A DNA stretch of 64,000 nt from Polytrichum commune (taxonomy: Eukaryota; Streptophyta; Polytrichopsida; Polytrichales; Polytrichaceae), in the NCBI GenBank assembly GCA_950295325.1, contig OX485803.1, forward strand, positions 5,270,001-5,334,000. Reading direction: 5' to 3'. Each line of letters opens with the position of its first letter. The stretch's first letter is position 1. The notes under the pieces were generated by a model. It worked only from the letters and a program-made list of their open reading frames with translations. It was not told the DNA's origin and ran no database searches. Positions 11,990 through 23,494 of the stretch are shown one piece after another. Made by a program: the position numbers and the translations under genes.

Positions 11990-12600
11990 GATTTGAAACA
12001 TACAATGAGTGCGAGATGATTTGCAAATCCAAATGTGCCCATAGCCATTCAATTCATATTTTCATAGCTCATAAGAATGTCTCATTCATTACCAAAGTGA
12101 AGATTTACATGCTGATGAAGTGGTGATATAGGTCTCCCAATTGACATGTTGATTATTGAACCTAGAATGGTAAAAAAAAGATTGGAACACGAAGCCCAAT
12201 CTCTTATAAATAAACACATGTCTTTTTGGTGTCCATTATTAGATCCACACCTAGCCATATACCACACTCAACAATGTATAGGTGTCCATATTATTGTTGG
12301 GTTATATTTAGGCACATCTAAATCTAGCCCATAGATATTTACCTCGTAATGTTCAGAAGTCATCAGAATACCTTATTCATTATCAAAGTGAAGATTCTCG
12401 TACTCGTCAAGTGGTGATCTAGGTCCCCCCAATCATGTTGTTATTGAACCTAGAAGAATGAACATATTTTGAACATGTTATCCAATCTGTTTTATACACA
12501 TCGTGCCTTTTTGATGTCCGTTCTTAAATCTAAACCTAACCACACACCACTCAAATGTAAGTTACATATACACATTATAGCTGTGTTGGGTATTAGGCAC
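11990..12600 (-). repeat. Two consecutive dispersed repeat family II copies
   Basis: Copies at about 11990-12310 and 12330-12600 each run from cattaccaaagtgaag-like words through gttattgaacctagaa to accacactcaa or accacaccactcaaat. The second copy lacks the beginning of the first. Confidence 0.6.
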
Positions 12601-12829
12601 GTCTATCTTAGGGATTCACTAAAATGTCTAGATCGACGTAACTTGTGCATAGACAGACTTTTCGGTGAAGTTGCCGGATCATCGATCTCTGCCTGTGAGA
12701 TCTCATTCCGTTGCTGAATCATTGGCAGTAGCTTGGCAAATAACCACATGCTTAACTAGCCTAGTAGGCAACGCTCACTTCAAGCAACAAGATATGTGAG
12801 TGTTGTGCGGTTACTTTTCTTAAATGGAC

Positions 12830-13490
12830 CTCCTATATTTGATTGGTATGTGGTTCGGTGAGGATCAAAGAGCAAACATCATAAAGACACACGTTTGAAA
12901 GAGATTGGACTACGGATTCCAATAGTATTAACTTCTCTATACTCAATGGTGAACACAATTGGGAGAACCTATGTATGCAGTTAAGAAATGAACAAATGTG
13001 CACTTGTGATAACCACAACTAAAGTAGGGGAAGTCCGATTTTCAATCCAGTTTTTGCATATGTTTCATTGTAGATTTGCTAATGCAACACGAGTTTTGTT
13101 GTGTAAGTCTTACCGGTACAAGTTTGAGAACATGAAAAAGGAACTTAAATAACACCGGCATAGCTTATCCCATCCATCAAAGAGCAAACATCATAAAGAC
13201 ACTCGTTTGAAAGAGATTGGACAACGGCTTCAAATAGTATTAACTTCTCTACACCCAATGGTGAACACAATCGGGAGAACCTATGTATGCAGTTAAGAAA
13301 TCAACAAACATGCACTTGTGATAACCACAACTAAAGTAGGAGAAGTCTGATTTTCAATCCAATCTTTGCATATGTTTCATTGTAGATTTGCTAACGCAAC
13401 ACGAGTTTTGTTTTGTAAATCTAACCGGTACAAGTTTGAGAACATGAAAAAGGAACCTAATAACACCTGCATAGCTTATCCCATCCATCG
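12830..13490 (+). repeat. Dispersed repeat family I with 312-bp tandem duplication
   Basis: The block starting tcaaagagcaaacatc at 12865 is repeated starting at 13177. The copies are roughly 92% identical by eye and each ends tgcatagcttatcccatcc or the cgg variant, with catccatc at both ends. Family I copies also lie at 33490-33815, 34485-34810, 35930-36235 and 49130-49340, and inverted at 59990-60240. Confidence 0.85.
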
Positions 13491-13599
13491 CCTCCAGCTA
13501 ACTTGCAGTGGGCAAGATGGCGATGGCAAGACTAGACTCACACACATACTGTTCTTAAGGTACTGGAGCTACAATAGCTTAGCTACAAACTTAACTTAG

Positions 13600-15822
13600 G
13601 CGGCCCCCACCGGAGGAAGAGGAAGATGAGAGTAGCTATCTTTTAGAAGTAGTAGTACTTAGCCCTGAATAAGTCTGGCACTCGATCCGAGGCTGCAGGC
13701 TTAACTTCCATAAAGTGGCGAGAAAGGAGCTGAATTGTTGTGACCAACAAGGAACAAGTTAACATATACACACCAAATCTGTTGCTGTTGCTGCTACTGC
13801 TGTATCGAGGAGGAAGAAATGTTGGCTTAGTCTAGATCTGGATCAGGCCGGTGAGGATTAGCTGCAAAGAAGAATTGGTGTAGCAGCTGGGGGGAGGGTG
13901 GGGTTCTCTACCTTTTTCTACTTATCCTAAAATTCTGTCGCCTGGCTGTCCTGGCAATGGGGTCAAGTAAGTTAAGGTACTAATGTTGATGGGCCTCCAT
14001 TAGAAATCAGCCGCGGCAGCTTGCCTGCGGGTGTTCTGTTCGGTTAATAGTTTTTTCTATCTGGGAGTTTGCCTCACTTTCCACGGCTTCCATGGGATAT
14101 TGTACGGTGGCAGAGAGCTAGAGGGGCTTAAGTTAAGTTAGAAATATGATCAGACGGAAGAGAGGGGTAGCAGACTGTGAGTTCGAGTGTCTGTTTGTGT
14201 CCGCCTTTGGGTTAGGCTGTCGTTCGGAGGGGAGGAGGTGGGCATGGTGGTTTGTCGAAGAAACCAAGAACAAGTTTTGAGGGGGAATTTGGTTTTGGGG
14301 AGGGAGGAGGAGCGTTGGGTAGTCCTGCGGGGGTTTTTTGCATTCTAAAAATTCTGGGAGCACTGAGGCAGGTGTGATCAGGTAAGGAGAGGAGGAGGAG
14401 GATGGTTGTTTTCTTCTTTTCTTCCTTCCTCTATCTTTCTGCTTTGATTCTCGAATGTTAGAGCAAAGAATTACTGTATGTGTGGTGGCTGGAGGAGGTG
14501 ATCCAATTCCTGGTCCAAGTTGATGAGAATTTCAGGAATGTGATAGTTGGATTATGCTGGAGAAGCTTGTGGGTGTAGAGTTGGGTTTGTGCGCGAGGCG
14601 GAGGAGGAGCTACAGTACCGGAGTTAATTGCTAGTGGATCAGCTTGGTGAAGCTCAAGAGTGAGTGAGTGGGTGTGTGAGTGACTGACTGACTCCAGCTA
14701 AAAGATCACTAAAGCTGTGAGAGTCACTACCTACCTTAGAGAGCTCTGCAGCGCTTCCAAGGTTAGAACTTTGGGAAATGAGTGGTGTCGGTAACAGTTC
14801 GCACAGAGATTGCTCACGTTGATGAAGGTCTGTCCTAACTTTGAAAGACGTGGTACGAGAATTAACAGCCCTGTCACCCTTTGAATCTCTCTGAAGTACT
14901 CCTCGTCAGGAACCACAGCGCACCATTTCTGGAGACTTTTTTTTAAACAACCCGGCCGCTTGAATTTGGTTGAGTTACGTTGGGCGTGCAGTGGGCATTA
15001 TTATGACTGAGAAAGTAAGTCGGTGGTGTCATATTTCTGGGTATTCAAAGTTGTGAGAAGAATTTGCATCTTATTGTTGAAATGGCCAGGCTTATAGAAA
15101 GAAGACTCGGCACTTTCTCTCTCGCCCACTTGTAAATTATATATGTGGGCGGTGAAGGAAACTACCTAATCATTATGGAACAGGCTGGAAGAGTGAAACT
15201 GACTTGGACTAATGACAATTCCCCATCTCCACCGTGGACAAATGGAATGGGAAGGAATGGGGATTTGTTCACTCATTTTCTTATCATTTGGACCTCATGA
15301 TCCCTTCTGATTCTGTGCATTTTCATCCACCTGGGCTGCCTTCCTCTCTGATCATGATCGGAGTGGTCCAAGGGGGTCCGCCTATTGGTAGTTGGAATTT
15401 AAGTTGCTTGTGGGAGAAGGTGAGGCAGACCGTTCCAGGCATCGAGTTATGTGCAGTCCATAGATGATTCAGCCATTTCGGGTGAAGCTTCGTAGCACCG
15501 TAGGTTAAGAAGGAGCAAGCTACTTTCCTTTCATGCTCTTGAATCTGGAGCTTAGGATTTAGAAGAATTAGTTAGTTAGCCTCCTGTGTAGACTCCCCAG
15601 AATTAGGCATATTCGCATGTAATTCCTTCTGCCTGTCAAATGCAAGAAGTGCGACAACAATAACCGAACGAAAACAACATCATCTTTCCTAGTATTTCTG
15701 CAGATTCGCGGACCATGTGAAGAATATCATGGCAAAGATCTGAAGAGAAAAATAAACATTCTTCCCTCGAGATGAGAAAGTTATGATGCTTAGCTGATGA
15801 TTGTGGAAAGACTAACAACTAA
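13600..15822. other. Repeat-poor upstream region of TAR
   Basis: No transposon, dispersed repeat or convincing ORF was recognised here. Base composition is more even than in the flanking repeat belt, and G-rich on the plus strand at 14130-14700. The position suggests promoter or 5' transcribed sequence of TAR, but no element could be proven. Confidence 0.4.
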
Positions 15823-15832
15823 CAATATATTA
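15823..15832 (+). promoter_or_regulatory. TATA-like box upstream of TAR
   Basis: The AT-rich caatatatta lies about 53 bases before the TAR start codon. If used, it would leave a leader of only about 25 bases, so the true promoter may lie further upstream. Confidence 0.2.
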
Positions 15833-15884
15833 TTCTTTTGGTGTGGGCTCCCTGGATGCCAGCATAAAGCGGTGAAGAATAAGG

Positions 15885-16403
15885 ATGGATTCTCATCAAG
15901 GGACAAGGGAACCTGTTGCTGTGGCTGTGGCTGCTGCTACTGCTAGTGCAAGCTCACAATCCTCCTCCAAACGATCTGCCATGCTGCAAGTCTCCGCAGC
16001 GCTCAACATAGCTCTAATTGCACTTTTGGTTTCGCGGTGGGGACCGACTAACCATTTCTGTTATAAGCGGCAGCTCCAGAATACTCAAGCATGGCAGGGC
16101 AACTTGGATGTGAAGAACCAAAGTGACCGTTATATTGCTCCACCTACTCCTGCTGCTGCTACTGATGATGAAGAAGACAGAGTTCTCTGTTCTGCAGCCG
16201 CTGCTGGACCCAGGCTATCGTGCTCCCAAAGTGATCATATGCAGGGTTGCTCTGGCAATGGCCACTATGTCCTTCATGGTGACCCAATCGCCTCTCAAAT
16301 CTTAGGAGGAGGAAGAGGAGGAGCTTGCCATTGCCATGCATGCTTCTCTGGTCCTCAATGTGCACTGGTGGATCCGGACTGTGTCCTCAACCTATTCCAG
16401 TCA

Positions 16404-16438
<35 letters not shown>

Positions 16439-19400
16439 GATTATCTTACCATCATCCTTTTGCATCTTGCATGTCCTACTTCTCTCTGCATACGGGCTTG
16501 CATAACATACTTATGACTCTACTCGATGAGACGAGAGGAGATTCTTAAGTAGGCAAGAGGCAGCTTCTATGGCCTACATAATCACTTCCAAGTCATTCCA
16601 AATTTATTCTAGAATGTGAGATGATGCTTCAGTTGAAGTTGAGAAGAGGCAGTCATCTCATAGATTCCACATCTCGGATGTGCAAGCCTTGCACTCATGG
16701 ACGCAGGCTTAAGAGGGAATTCTTAAGCAGGCAAGAGGCAGTTCCCATGGCCCACATAAGCACCTCCAAATCATTCCAAATGTGTTCTAGAATGTCAGAC
16801 TCCAGTTTCAGAAGTTGACAAGAGGGAGACACCTCAAGTACGTACTCATCCCGGATGTGCAACCCTTGCACACCATGCACCCAGGCTTAAGATTGAACGA
16901 GAGAGCGTGTTGCCCGAGGTTGAAAGAAAGTCTGCACAATGTTCTCTGAGCTTCTGCAGAGGACTGCAGTGGAAAGTTTTCACTCTGGTTGTGGATTGGG
17001 CCCCCATTCAACCACAACTACAATCTTTTGCGTTTACACAGACGCTGTGGTTGTAGTTGAAGAGCGGATTTGACCGCAGTTATCGTTCTTCTTATTAGTG
17101 TCAATCTGTGGAGTGCGGACAAACAATTTATAGATTCTAGTGTAAACTTTGTCTAAAGAATTATTGCTTTGGCCAAGGCTTGAAGTTCTGTCTGGGTGCC
17201 ACATTTAAGTACAAAGAAAGCAGAACAAAAGATTGTAGAGTACAACCAACCATCCTCAACGACTGATGTAACTTAGTTGATGAAAGGGTGGCTTAAACCT
17301 GAATCCCATGGGAACTCCGAGGTTAAGCTACCTAAGGTTAGAATAGTGCTCGGATTAGTGACCTTCTTAGCACTTGATTTTTGGTGCATCACAACACTTA
17401 TGGTCCACCCAATCATAGCAAGGTCTCTGGGTGAACTAGATATTTTCAACCAACCATGCGGGAACTTGGGGACTTGCACTTGGGTGAGATAGGTGTTGGC
17501 CGGCTTGCCCATGTCCATTCAAGGTGTTCACTTTGAAAAGAGGCATTAGTCTTTGGGGGCCTTCTAATTCTCGTAGTGCCCATTTTGGGATCCCATATAG
17601 ATTTAGACCAACTTGAAATTGAAGCAACACGATGGAAATATCATAGTCATCTTTCTTTCTTTCTTTCTTTCTTTCTTAGTTGATGAAGTAAGAGTACTTT
17701 TAGTTGTGGTTATTAGACATGCTCCTTGTCCCTTCCTATCCCTCCAAAATAGAGCGAAAGAAAGTAAACCACCCAAAGTGGTTGTGGTTATGTGTAAACA
17801 ACCCTTGAGAATTTTGTGCACATTTGAACACATTCTGCTCCAACAATTACAATTGTTTTTATTTTATTTTTTGCCTATCTGCAGTGGGGATCCAACGATG
17901 TTTGAGTTGTATTGGTTGTCACAACCACAAGCGCCCACCATTATTCCAGCATGGCAAGGCATGAGCTACTTTGCTCACAGGCACAATTCCTATCTATTTC
18001 TGGACTACCATCTAGAACAAGCAATTCGAGAGTTGCATGACGTGGTTGGAAATGCAGTTACCCAAGGACGCTATATAGTTCTTGGTGTTGGCTCCACCCA
18101 ATTGTTTCAAGCTGCAGTTTATGCATTCGCAGGGGAAAAGCAATCTACGACCACTCCAACTAGCATTGTTTCAGCCACACCTTTCTATTCGGTATGGCTT
18201 TGTTTCACATCATGTCTTTGTTTCTATGGTGTTGATAAAACAACAACTTCTTGCAATGTTCTATCCTAGCCCCTCCGGAGGACTTCACTCTTTGTAAGCT
18301 ATTAAGAACCACGTGCCAAATAATATAGAGTGGAATAAAATCCAAAGCAATAAAATCTTTAAAATACACACACACACACACACACATAAATATAGGGTTC
18401 TAGAAAATTGTCTTGAGAATACATTAGGTATATTTCAAGAATATTCATCAATGTATGGAAAATTTTCATGTGCATTATTTAATAGTCCCCCTAAAAATAT
18501 CATTTTATTTCACGTTGTTCATATCCCTACAAGAGAGTTGCCCCCCAGATTCTAACCTATTCTTTCAAGTCCACTTATCTTACAACATGTCGCATTGAGA
18601 GCTTAAAATTGGTTGTTGGTGTGAAATACACCACTTCAACACATAATTAATGTTTGTCTCTTCTTATTCTTGGCCGGGGGTGACCATTTCAAGTCAGTCA
18701 CCAACTTGAGTTGGCCACCGTCCGCCAAAAACAAGAAGAGACAAACATTGATTACATGTTGGTCGCCATTTCAAGTTGAGAAGCCAGCCTGTATGAGTGG
18801 TGTGCAAATATAACTACATCTCAAAACCCAAGTGACCAGTCTTTGATGTTGAATAAGTGTTGATAACATATCCTTCAGGGTTTGGTTTATCTTTCCAATG
18901 CTAACTTGACATGTAGCTAGGTCTTTCATTCACATTGATTCAACTCATGATTCCAACCTTTCAGTTCTCGCAATTCAGATAAAATATAGAAGCAGAAGGT
19001 ATTGAATTTGCAAACCTATGATTAGTAGTATGCATAGATTCAATATTGATAGTTTGATGTGATTGAAGCAATATGGAAAATCAGTGTTGGCATATGAGTT
19101 TAGAGGTTTAATGGTGGTGTAAGCAGCTGCACCTGTGGAACTCTGCAGAGTTTTGAACTGCTGTCCAGCTATGGAAATTCCCAAAATTTCAAGTGGGCTG
19201 GAGATGCCTCCAAATTCCAGCAAACCTCAGCAATGGAACCTTATATCGAGTTTGTGACCTCACCCAACAATCCATGTGGATCAAGAAACAAAGCAATTGT
19301 CAACGGCACCGGACCCGTAGTGCATGATTTGGCTTACTACTGGCCACAGTACACTCCCATTACTGCTCCTGCTGACCACCCAGTGATGCTCTGGACCATA

Positions 19401-21938
19401 TCCAAGATTACTGGTCATGCCGGAACTCGCCTCGGGTAAGCACATCTCTAATCCCAAAACACAGATTTGGCCACTGGATTGAGAATCAGGACTTGTCTCA
19501 TGTGCTTGGCAATTGCAATGAATCACAAAGAATGTTTATTTCAAGTTTTAGAATTGGAGTAGAGATGCAAAGTGAAGGATCTATCTCTCTTTAAGTGATT
19601 GTATAGGCCCTCTTAATTTGAACATTTAAGCATAGAATGGTGTCTATAGTTTGAGCATGTAGTCCAATCTCATCAAAACACATCATGTTCTTTTGATGTT
19701 TGTTAACTACAAGCATTACAAGATACCACTCAAATAAAGGTGTGCAATTAAGAATCTTGACCACATAAGGTCCACAAGAAGAAAAAAAGGAAAAAAAATT
19801 AAATTAAAAAACTATGATATTGTCAATGGCATGAATTATGGTGTTGTTTCATTTTCAAGTAGATCAAAATGCCTATGTAATCATGAAAGGGGCAAGAATT
19901 ACAAGAATTAGAGGGGTCCTAAAGACTACCGCCTCTTTTTGAAGGTGAGCACCTTGAACGGACAAAGACAAGCCGGTCAGCACACTCCCCCAAGGGCAAG
20001 CCCCTAGGTTCCCACATGGGTGGGTGAAATAATCCATTTCACCCAGATACCTTGACTCTATTTGGGTGGACCATAGGTGGTAGGGTTCACCGAAAATCAA
20101 GTGCTAAGAAAGTCACCCAAACAAGTATTATTCTTGCCTTAGACGGCTTCACCTCATACTCCCCAGGGGTTTCGGGTTGAGGTGTTGGATTTCAACCAAC
20201 CCTTTAGACTACCTTATGTTCCAACTATGTGAGTATGACATGAGTACTTACTACCTCTCATAAGAAACCTTCCAACATGTTGTTGAGGTAGATAGCCCCC
20301 TTATTCAGTTACTTTCCTAATTAGGTTCCCAAATACATTGAGTGGTATGTGGTTTAGTAAAGCTCCAAGAATGGATACCAAAAAGATATGTATCCATAAG
20401 AGATTAGACTGCATGCTTAAAACATGATTCCATTCTAGGCTCAACAATCAACGTAATTGGGGGGCACCTATATGACCATTTAAATGAGCACGAGAACCTA
20501 TCACTTCGATAACGATAAGAGATTCGTACGGGCTCCAAAAATTATGAGGAAAGTCTCTGGTCCAGATTTGGATTTGCTAACTATTCTGTACTACTCACGT
20601 GTTTCCTAGCCGAGGAGAAGTGGTCTAGTCAGGAAAAAAGTAACCATTTAAGACCCATCTATCTTAGTGGACTCTTGCTACATGCACACACGTGTATGTT
20701 ATGTCTAAAGCCCTCCGTTGAAAGGTGAGAGTAGCCCACAGGCAAAGAGGCTTGTCCTAATTAATTTTTTTTTCTTCAGGAAGCCGGCATTTATATCTAG
20801 CTGTTATCTTCAGAAAAAGTGAGAAAGTAACATGGGTGTCTGGCTTTGTAGATGGGCTATTGTGAAAGACAAGAATGTCGCAGACAAAATGGCAATGTTT
20901 GTCCGGCACAATACACTTGGAGTGTCACATGAAGCACAGGCACGAGCAACAACTTTGCTACGAACGATTATGTCAAGTTACAGGAATTCACCTGTGAAGA
21001 TCGAAAAGGGGAGAGAACCCTTCTTCCACTTTGGACAGGCAGTGATGGAAAACAGGTGGAAGAGGTTACGGCAAGCATTACAAAACAGTTCTCGCTTCAC
21101 TTTGCCAGATTATGAGGCAGCATTCTGTTCCTTCTTGCAACGAGAGTTCAAGCCTAATCCAGGTTCAATCTTCAGCCTTTGCAGTTTTAGGGTTTCAGTT
21201 TAGGTTTACGGTTTCTGATCAACATCACAAAAAGTAGTTTAAACCTGCTAACTAGAGTAGCTGCAACAAGCTTTTTTACTCCATACTCTATTCTCAAGCT
21301 GTTCACACAGTAGAATTGATGGGATTGCCACACAACTTGAGCTCAGGCTCAAGCTTGCAAGTTTGGAGGGCCAAGGCAAAAGAATTTGAGCCTTAGATGT
21401 GCCTTAAATGGTGGAGCTTAGTCTCAAGGTCGGTCCCCACTTTTTTTCTTTTCTTTTCTGGATTGATTTTGCAAATTGAAGTCCAAACTCGAACAAGAAC
21501 ACTTTTCAAGTCCAATGACTACCAAGTTCATGTTTGAGAACCAATCCAAAATGAGGAACCAAAGCACATGTAAGAGCTCAAATTCTTTACCTTAGCCTGC
21601 CTAACTTGCAAGCTTGAGCTCAAGCTCAAGCTAAGTATATGTAGCTGGCCCTTGAGAGAATGCAAAGAGAGAATGTTTAGAAATTCGAGTTAGTAGTGGA
21701 GCTCCAAAATTAGTGATACCAATTTTTGATGTCTGATCTAATTTGCAATGCTACAGCTTACCTTTGGCTACACTGCAAGGGAGAAGAAGAAGATTGCCAT
21801 CTGCTGCTGCAAGAACACCGAATTCTTGTGCGCGAAGGCCCTCTATTTGGGGTGTCAAAACAATATAGTCGAGTGAGTATGCTAGATAGGGAGCCACTGT
21901 TTGACATTCTAGTTAAAAGACTTGCCTCTATCAAGTAA
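15885..21938 (+). CDS. TAR: Tryptophan aminotransferase-related (TAR/alliinase family) gene, 5 exons
   Basis: Exons 15885-16399, 17885-18191, 19149-19435, 20852-21162 and 21757-21938 join in frame to 533 residues. All four introns are GT-AG. Seen: an Ala/Ser-rich N-terminus; a hydrophobic segment at about residues 33-50 that should anchor the protein in a membrane; a Cys-rich EGF-like alliinase domain at 148-166 ([12 protein letters not shown]); then the PLP-dependent fold. PNNPCG is at 313-318, [14 protein letters not shown] at 333-346, and the PLP Schiff-base lysine is K360 in SKITGHAG. The C-terminus carries [16 protein letters not shown]. Known: TAA1/TAR enzymes convert tryptophan to indole-3-pyruvate, which YUCCA enzymes oxidise to auxin. 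Length and domain order fit TAR2/TAR3/TAR4 rather than the shorter TAA1. The subgroup is not resolved, and other alliinase-type lyases share the fold. The start is the first ATG of the exon 1 frame. Exon 1 is assigned the gtcagt donor because the nearby gtactc donor would break the frame with exon 2. Odd: Cys317 sits where Asp or Glu is usual. The gene is convergent with the CCT-motif gene. Confidence 0.93.
16407..16435. repeat. (CT)n microsatellite next to a 5' splice site
   Basis: An uninterrupted CT dinucleotide run begins seven bases after the exon 1/intron 1 junction of the TAR gene. Such tracts change length easily and place a pyrimidine tract right beside the donor. Confidence 0.95.
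17281..17590 (-). repeat. Dispersed repeat copy in TAR intron 1 (inverted relative to 19835-20190)
   Basis: The reverse complement of this block aligns with 19835-20190 and with 2640-2955. Shared landmarks are gtgaacaccttgaa, gggtggaccata and aaaatcaagtgctaagaa. By eye the match is roughly three quarters identical over about 300 bp. A shorter relative of its left end, in the same orientation, is near 10790-10870 (gggtggctt, then aggttaagccacctaag). No coding capacity or terminal structure was recognised. Confidence 0.75.
17651..17677. repeat. (TTTC)n microsatellite
   Basis: About seven CTTT units in intron 1 of the TAR gene. Confidence 0.9.
18366..18386. repeat. (AC)n microsatellite in TAR intron 2
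   Basis: About ten AC dinucleotides in the 957-bp intron 2 (18192-19148). Confidence 0.9.
18638..18762. repeat. Foldback hairpin in TAR intron 2
   Basis: Arm 18638-18677 (contains aatgtttgtctcttctt) is nearly the reverse complement of arm 18723-18762 (contains aagaagagacaaacatt), with a loop of about 45 bases. The central 17 bases of the arms pair perfectly. It could be a small foldback transposon or a miRNA-like precursor. No terminal duplication was identified. Confidence 0.7.
19835..20190 (+). repeat. Dispersed repeat copy in TAR intron 3
   Basis: Similar to 2640-2955 in the same orientation and to 17281-17590 in the opposite one. Shared words include aattatggtgttg, gagcaccttgaa, caagggcaagccccta and aaatcaagtgctaag. 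Intron 3 (19436-20851) is 1416 bp and also carries older repeats at 19560-19750 and 20330-20635. Confidence 0.75.
21335..21631. mobile_element. MITE-like inverted-repeat element in TAR intron 4
   Basis: The left end (from about 21335, with ctcaagcttgcaagtt) and the reverse complement of the right end (to about 21631) match over roughly 60 bp with a few mismatches, including aagaatttgagc on the inner side. The 297-bp element lies in the 594-bp intron 4 (21163-21756) and has no coding capacity. The target duplication could not be fixed. The superfamily is unknown. Confidence 0.7.
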
Positions 21939-22397
21939 GAAGAGGCTGGCCGACAATACCTCCAAACCTGCTGCTTACTGTACTGCACAATATCCACCAA
22001 CACCACCACCAATGATTTTAACTAGGGTTTTCAGATTCCCGTCTTCAATTGGAGAGTGGGTTAGTGAGATCACATCGACCCCTTTTCTGTATTGAACTTT
22101 GTGGAAGTGTTGACTGGTGTAATCACACACACTCCATCCTAGGTAACTGGGTGTTTTCACTGGATGTTACAATATTGTCCTAATTGTATTTCAATCGCTC
22201 GATGGAGCAAATCAATGCAAAATTGCCGCACGATTCTAGAGTGTAAAAAATCACCTTGCAATAACTTGCTTGCTCTTTGATACTGAGTATTTTCTCTCTG
22301 AAATGCACTTTTATCAAAATGATAACTAGAATTAAAACTGCTAGGCTAACACAATGCAGAACTTACTGCCACCTATTAGTTTCTTTCATCGCACTTT

Positions 22398-22702
22398 GGG
22401 TGGGTTTCCATTAGGGTCCGAGACCAAAGAAACTCCAAAGTCAAGCAATCCTATTGGGCAGGAGCAACATTTTGGACCCAATGAGTTTACGCTAGGGTTT
22501 GGGTCCAAGGTATGAAAAAAGGAAGTGGCACTAATGTGGCATCACTTTCCTGCCACATCTTGGTCACTTCCCACTCAAGAGAATAATTTGAGATACCAAT
22601 CTTTCAAACTTGAGTCCAATCTTGAGTCCGAAAGTAAGGTCCATTTAAGGGAAATTCTGGATCTCAAGTTTCTTGGACCCAGACTCTAGTGTGAACCCAC
22701 CC
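22398..22702. mobile_element. MITE-like element between the two convergent genes
   Basis: The left end reads gggtgggtttccattagg and the reverse complement of the right end reads gggtgggttcacactaga. The similarity continues as gtccgagaccaaagaaact versus gtctgggtccaagaaactt, giving terminal inverted repeats of about 40 bp. At 305 bp it is non-autonomous and has no ORF. No clear target duplication was seen. Confidence 0.65.
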
Positions 22703-23488
22703 GTAATGCAAGTGCCTTTCATGCTAGGACCTATCACTGCCTTCAGCTCTGCAGCTCACCACTGGAAAACCTGCAAACTAAGGTGGACATAGAGACACTC
22801 AAGATTGACAAATAAGTTAGTTTCCTACATCAGAGTTCCGGAGCATCTACAGTACCTAACTTAACATCGTGCTGTCAAACCCACCTCCCCAGTTCCACAC
22901 TGAATCGAACACTTTACACTGTAAGGATTTCCTCCTTCACATCAGCACATCCGCAGCAGAGTCTTTGCTGTAAGAAGCTGACATTGAGCAAGACCGTGAT
23001 TATGACTGCAGATAACATTCACAGCATCTCTTCATATGCTTCAGCATTTTCCACATTACCTCTCCGGGGATGACTTTCTGCTCACTACAATTTGAGCAGA
23101 GTGGTATGGAAACATTCCATTCTTTCACAAGTTGCAAAGGCAGTGACTTATACTGAAAATCTGCCAGAAAAAGTGTACTGTACAGAAACACTCAACATAG
23201 AGATAACAAGTGTAATACTTGGCAAAATGATCGACAAAAACAAGAACATATGGTTCTTGGTACAATTATGAAATCTGTGACTGACAGTGGTTCTCTTTGA
23301 GAAACCCCCCAGAGTAAACAATGAAACCTGGAACTGCACAGGAAGTTGCAGGAAACTGTTGACCAAGACTGCCCACTTATTCATTATCATCGGCATTGCA
23401 AATTGGTATCTTACAAGCTTGAGGTGCACTGAAGTGGCACCAGCAATAGGCCTCCTCATGAGACAGGCTAGATGCCAGCGTTTGACAT

Positions 23489-23494
23489 TTTATT
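23489..23494 (-). terminator. Candidate AATAAA polyadenylation signal of the CCT gene
   Basis: AATAAA reads on the minus strand about 870 bases after the CCT-gene stop codon. Plant poly(A) signals are loose, so this is only a candidate, and no transcript evidence is available. Confidence 0.25.

Larger units (their letters stand above)
16400..17884 (+). other. Intron 1 of the TAR gene, with two microsatellites and a dispersed repeat
   Basis: This 1485-bp intron has a gtcagt donor and ends ctgcag. A (CT)n run at 16407-16435 starts seven bases inside the donor. A (TTTC)n run is at 17651-17677. Between about 16540 and 16860 there are two imperfect direct copies of a segment containing aagcaggcaagaggcag and catggccca, at about 16545-16700 and 16720-16880. 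A copy of a dispersed repeat lies at 17281-17590 in the minus orientation. Confidence 0.8.
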
